A DNA stretch of 64,000 bases from Streptomyces sp. F001 (GTDB taxonomy: Bacteria; Actinomycetota; Actinomycetes; Streptomycetales; Streptomycetaceae). The notes under the pieces were generated by a model. The model saw only the letters and a program-made list of their open reading frames with translations. It did not search any database and was not told where the DNA came from. The stretch covers positions 62,001 through 126,000 of the forward strand of contig NZ_QZWF01000007.1 of the NCBI RefSeq assembly GCF_004187715.1, read 5' to 3'. The first letter of the stretch is position 1, and every line of letters starts with the position of its first letter. Both the position numbers and the translations under genes were made by a program. This document shows positions 61,674 to 64,000 of the stretch, piece after piece.

Positions 61674-63305
61674 ATGCGCATCCGTATCCCGAGACCCCGC
61701 AGCCTGGCCGGTCAGCTCTTCGCCATGCAGGCCGTCCTCATCGCGGTGCTCGTTGCCGGATACGCGCTGTTCACGTACGTCAGCGACCGCAACCAGGCCG
61801 AGGGCGCCGCGGGCCGCCAGGCCATGGCCGTGGCGCGGGCGGTCGCCGACGCGCCCTCCACCCGGGCGGCGATCCGTACCTCCGATCCCACGGCCGCCCT
61901 CCAGCCGTACGCGCTGCGCGTCATGCGGGACACGGAGGTCGACTTCGTCACGATCATGAATCCCCGCGGCATCCGCTGGACCCACCCCAACGAGAACGAG
62001 ATAGGCCAGCGCTTCCTGGGCCATATCGAGCCCGCGCTGATGGGCGAGTCGTTCACCGAGACGTACACCGGCACGCTCGGCCCGTCGGTCCGCGCGGTCA
62101 CCCCGGTCGAGGACGGGGGTGAGGTCGTCGGCCTGGTCAGCGCCGGCATCCGGGTCGAGGCGATCAGTGAACGCGTCCAGGGCCAGCTGACCGCCCTGCT
62201 CGGGGTCGCCGGCGGTGCCCTCGCGCTCGGCGCGGTCGGCACGTATGTCGTCAATGCCCGGCTGCGCCGCCACACCCACGGCATGAACGCGGCCGAGCTC
62301 AGCCATATGCACGACTACCATCAGGCCGCGCTGCACGCCGTACGCGAGGGACTGCTGATGCTCGACGGGCAGTACCGGATCGCGCTGATCAACGACGGAG
62401 GGCGGGAGCTGCTCGGGGTGACCGAGGATGTCGTGGGCAGGTCGGTGGCCGAGATCGGACTGCCGACGCCGCTGACGGGGGCGCTGCTGGCGTCGGAGCC
62501 ACGGGTGGACGAGGTGCATCTGACGGCGGACCGGGTGCTGGTGGTGAACACCTCGCCGGTGTCGGGCGGTGAGCGGCGGGGGACGGTCGTGACATTGCGG
62601 GACGTGACCGAGCTGCAGTCGCTGATGGGCGAGCTGGACTCGGAGCGGGGCTTCACCCAGGCGCTGCGCTCCCAGGCACACGAGGCGGCGAACCGGCTGC
62701 ACACGGTCGTGTCGCTGATCGAGCTGGGTCGGGCCGAGGAGGCGGTCGACTTCGCGACGGCCGAGCTGGAACTGGCGCAGGCGCTGACGGACCAGGTGGT
62801 GGCGGCGGTGGGCGAGCCGGTCCTGGCCGCGCTGCTGCTCGGCAAGACCGCGCAGGCCAACGAGCACGGTGTGGAGCTGGTCGTGACTCAGGACAGCCGG
62901 CTGGACGACGGGCTGCTGCCCAAGAGCCTGCCGGCCCGGGACCTGGTGACGATCCTGGGCAACCTGATCGACAACGCGGTGGACGCGGCCCAGGGCAGCG
63001 TGCCGGCCCGGGTGACCGTGTCGGCGGTCGCGGAGAACGGTGAGCTGGTGCTGCGGGTGTCGGACACGGGGGCGGGAGTGGACCCGGAGCACGCGGAGGC
63101 GGTGTTCCAGCGCGGGTTCTCCACCAAGCCGGCCGGGCCGGGCGGACGCGGCCTGGGCCTGGCTCTGGTACGGCAGGCGGTGCACCGGCATGCCGGGTCG
63201 CTGTCGGTGGCGGAGGCCGACGGGGGCGGGGCGGAGTTCGAGGTGCGGTTGCCGCTGCGAGAGCGGGCCGCCGCGGGCGGGGCGGCGTCGGGAGGCCGGG
63301 CATGA
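61674..63305 (+). CDS. CitA/DcuS-family sensor histidine kinase
   Basis: 543 residues. Two membrane helices (about 12-35 and 175-197) flank a periplasmic sCache/PASp domain typical of C4-dicarboxylate and citrate sensors (MRDTEVDFVTIMNPRGIRWTHPNENEIGQRF). A cytoplasmic PAS domain (GLLMLDGQYRIALINDGGRELLG) and a SpoOB-type phosphoacceptor helix (LRSQAHEAANRLHTVVSLIELG, His in AHEAANR) follow, then HATPase NLIDNAVDAAQG, VSDTGAGVDPEHAEAVFQRGFSTKP, GRGLGLALV. It senses an external carboxylate and phosphorylates the next gene product; the 4-nt overlap shows coupling. Confidence 0.94.
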   Translation: MRIRIPRPRSLAGQLFAMQAVLIAVLVAGYALFTYVSDRNQAEGAAGRQAMAVARAVADAPSTRAAIRTSDPTAALQPYALRVMRDTEVDFVTIMNPRGIRWTHPNENEIGQRFLGHIEPALMGESFTETYTGTLGPSVRAVTPVEDGGEVVGLVSAGIRVEAISERVQGQLTALLGVAGGALALGAVGTYVVNARLRRHTHGMNAAELSHMHDYHQAALHAVREGLLMLDGQYRIALINDGGRELLGVTEDVVGRSVAEIGLPTPLTGALLASEPRVDEVHLTADRVLVVNTSPVSGGERRGTVVTLRDVTELQSLMGELDSERGFTQALRSQAHEAANRLHTVVSLIELGRAEEAVDFATAELELAQALTDQVVAAVGEPVLAALLLGKTAQANEHGVELVVTQDSRLDDGLLPKSLPARDLVTILGNLIDNAVDAAQGSVPARVTVSAVAENGELVLRVSDTGAGVDPEHAEAVFQRGFSTKPAGPGGRGLGLALVRQAVHRHAGSLSVAEADGGGAEFEVRLPLRERAAAGGAASGGRA

Positions 63306-63988
63306 CACTTCAGGAGCCGATCCGCGTCCTGGTCGTGGAGGACGATCCGGTCGCCGCCGACGCCCATGTGATGTACGTCGGCCGGGTGCCGGGCTTCGTC
63401 GCGGTCGGCAAGGCGCAAACGGGAGCGCAGGCCCGGCGGGCCCTTGAGCGGACGCCGGTGGACCTGCTGCTGCTCGACCTGCACCTGCCGGACGTGCACG
63501 GACTGCAACTGGCTCGCTCGCTGCGGGCGGCGGGCTATCACGCGGACGTGATAGCGGTGACGTCGGCGCGGGATCTGGCGGTGGTGCGGGAGGGAGTGTC
63601 GCTCGGGGTCGTCCAGTACGTCCTGAAGCCGTTCACTTTCGCGACGCTGCGGGACCGTCTGGTGCGGTACGCGGAGTTCCGGGGTGCGGCGGGCGAGGCC
63701 AGCGGCCAGGACGAGGTCGACCGCGCACTCGCGACCCTGCGGGCACCGACACCGGCGGCGCTGCCGAAGGGGTTGAGCGCACCGACGCTGGAGCGGGTGA
63801 CGGTGGCCCTGCGGGACTGCGCCGACGGGCTCACGGCGACGGGGGTCGCGGAAGCGGTGGGGATCTCGAGGATCACGGCCCGGCGGTACCTGGAGCATCT
63901 GGTGGATGCGGGCAGGGCCGTGCGGAGTCCTCAGTACGGGGCCGTGGGGCGGCCCGAGTTGCAGTACCGGTGGGTCAAGGGGCAGTAG
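63302..63988 (+). CDS. CitB/DcuR-type response regulator
   Basis: 228 residues. Receiver domain with VVEDDPVAADAH, phosphoacceptor D59 in LLLLDLHLPD, Thr in AVTSARD and Lys in VLKPF. The C-terminal helix-turn-helix (GLTATGVAEAVGISRITARRYLEHLVDAG) matches the CitB/DcuR group. It should activate the divergent dctA. Coupled to the kinase by ATGA overlap. The window ends 12 bp after its stop. Confidence 0.94.
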   Translation: MTLQEPIRVLVVEDDPVAADAHVMYVGRVPGFVAVGKAQTGAQARRALERTPVDLLLLDLHLPDVHGLQLARSLRAAGYHADVIAVTSARDLAVVREGVSLGVVQYVLKPFTFATLRDRLVRYAEFRGAAGEASGQDEVDRALATLRAPTPAALPKGLSAPTLERVTVALRDCADGLTATGVAEAVGISRITARRYLEHLVDAGRAVRSPQYGAVGRPELQYRWVKGQ

Positions 63989-64000
63989 TCCTCGGAGGGT

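Overview
The window is high-GC actinobacterial chromosome, almost certainly Streptomyces. Third codon positions are nearly always G or C, GTG and TTG starts are common, lipoproteins are numerous, and one gene carries a rare TTA (bldA-type) codon. Gene content and order (dipeptide ABC operon, gcvT-gcvH-glyA-sdaA behind a glycine riboswitch, four ABC exporters, glgP, glgE-treS-mak-glgB, HelD-like helicase) match, from memory, the conserved core of Streptomyces chromosomes. No tRNA, rRNA, CRISPR array or intact insertion sequence was seen.

Layout. 1-3300: end of a cysteine desulfurase gene, two tiny membrane proteins divergent from a FabR-like TetR regulator, a thioesterase and a TRIC-type channel. 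3300-9800: a five-gene oligopeptide/dipeptide importer on the minus strand. 10100-12700: two SseB paralogues and a P-loop kinase-like protein. 12900-17500: tandem glycine riboswitch, then gcvT, gcvH, glyA and sdaA, a glycine-to-serine-to-pyruvate route. 17600-18900: a GH25 muramidase and an endonuclease VII-type nuclease, phage-flavoured. 19000-28800: mixed small metabolic and regulatory genes and two L,D-transpeptidase lipoproteins. 28900-31300: glgX (frameshifted as given). 31400-38600: two consecutive pairs of ABC exporter half-transporters. 38800-45800: a thermolysin-type and a subtilisin-type secreted protease around glgP. 46000-54100: glgE-treS-mak-glgB, the maltose-1-phosphate route between trehalose and alpha-glucan. 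54200-57500: HelD-like helicase, then thioredoxin and its MerR partner. 57450-58900: a scar with a truncated Lrp/AsnC gene and an interrupted epimerase gene. 58900-64000: aldo/keto reductase, dicarboxylate symporter and a divergent CitAB/DcuSR-type two-component system.

How genes work together. GlgX and GlgP mobilise glycogen; TreS, Mak, GlgE and GlgB turn trehalose through maltose and maltose 1-phosphate into branched glucan. The two ABC pairs each show complementary loss of ATP-site motifs, predicting two heterodimers with one working ATP site apiece. The merR-trx pair overlaps by 4 nt and has a MerR-type promoter with a 19-bp spacer lying so close to the ATG that the mRNA would be leaderless.

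Quality note. Three genes (AraC-family regulator, GNAT acetyltransferase, glgX) need a net one-base correction to read through, and one ABC exporter has a locally scrambled stretch. All lie in G/C-rich tracts between 21.6 and 32.3 kb, so base-calling errors should be excluded before calling them pseudogenes.
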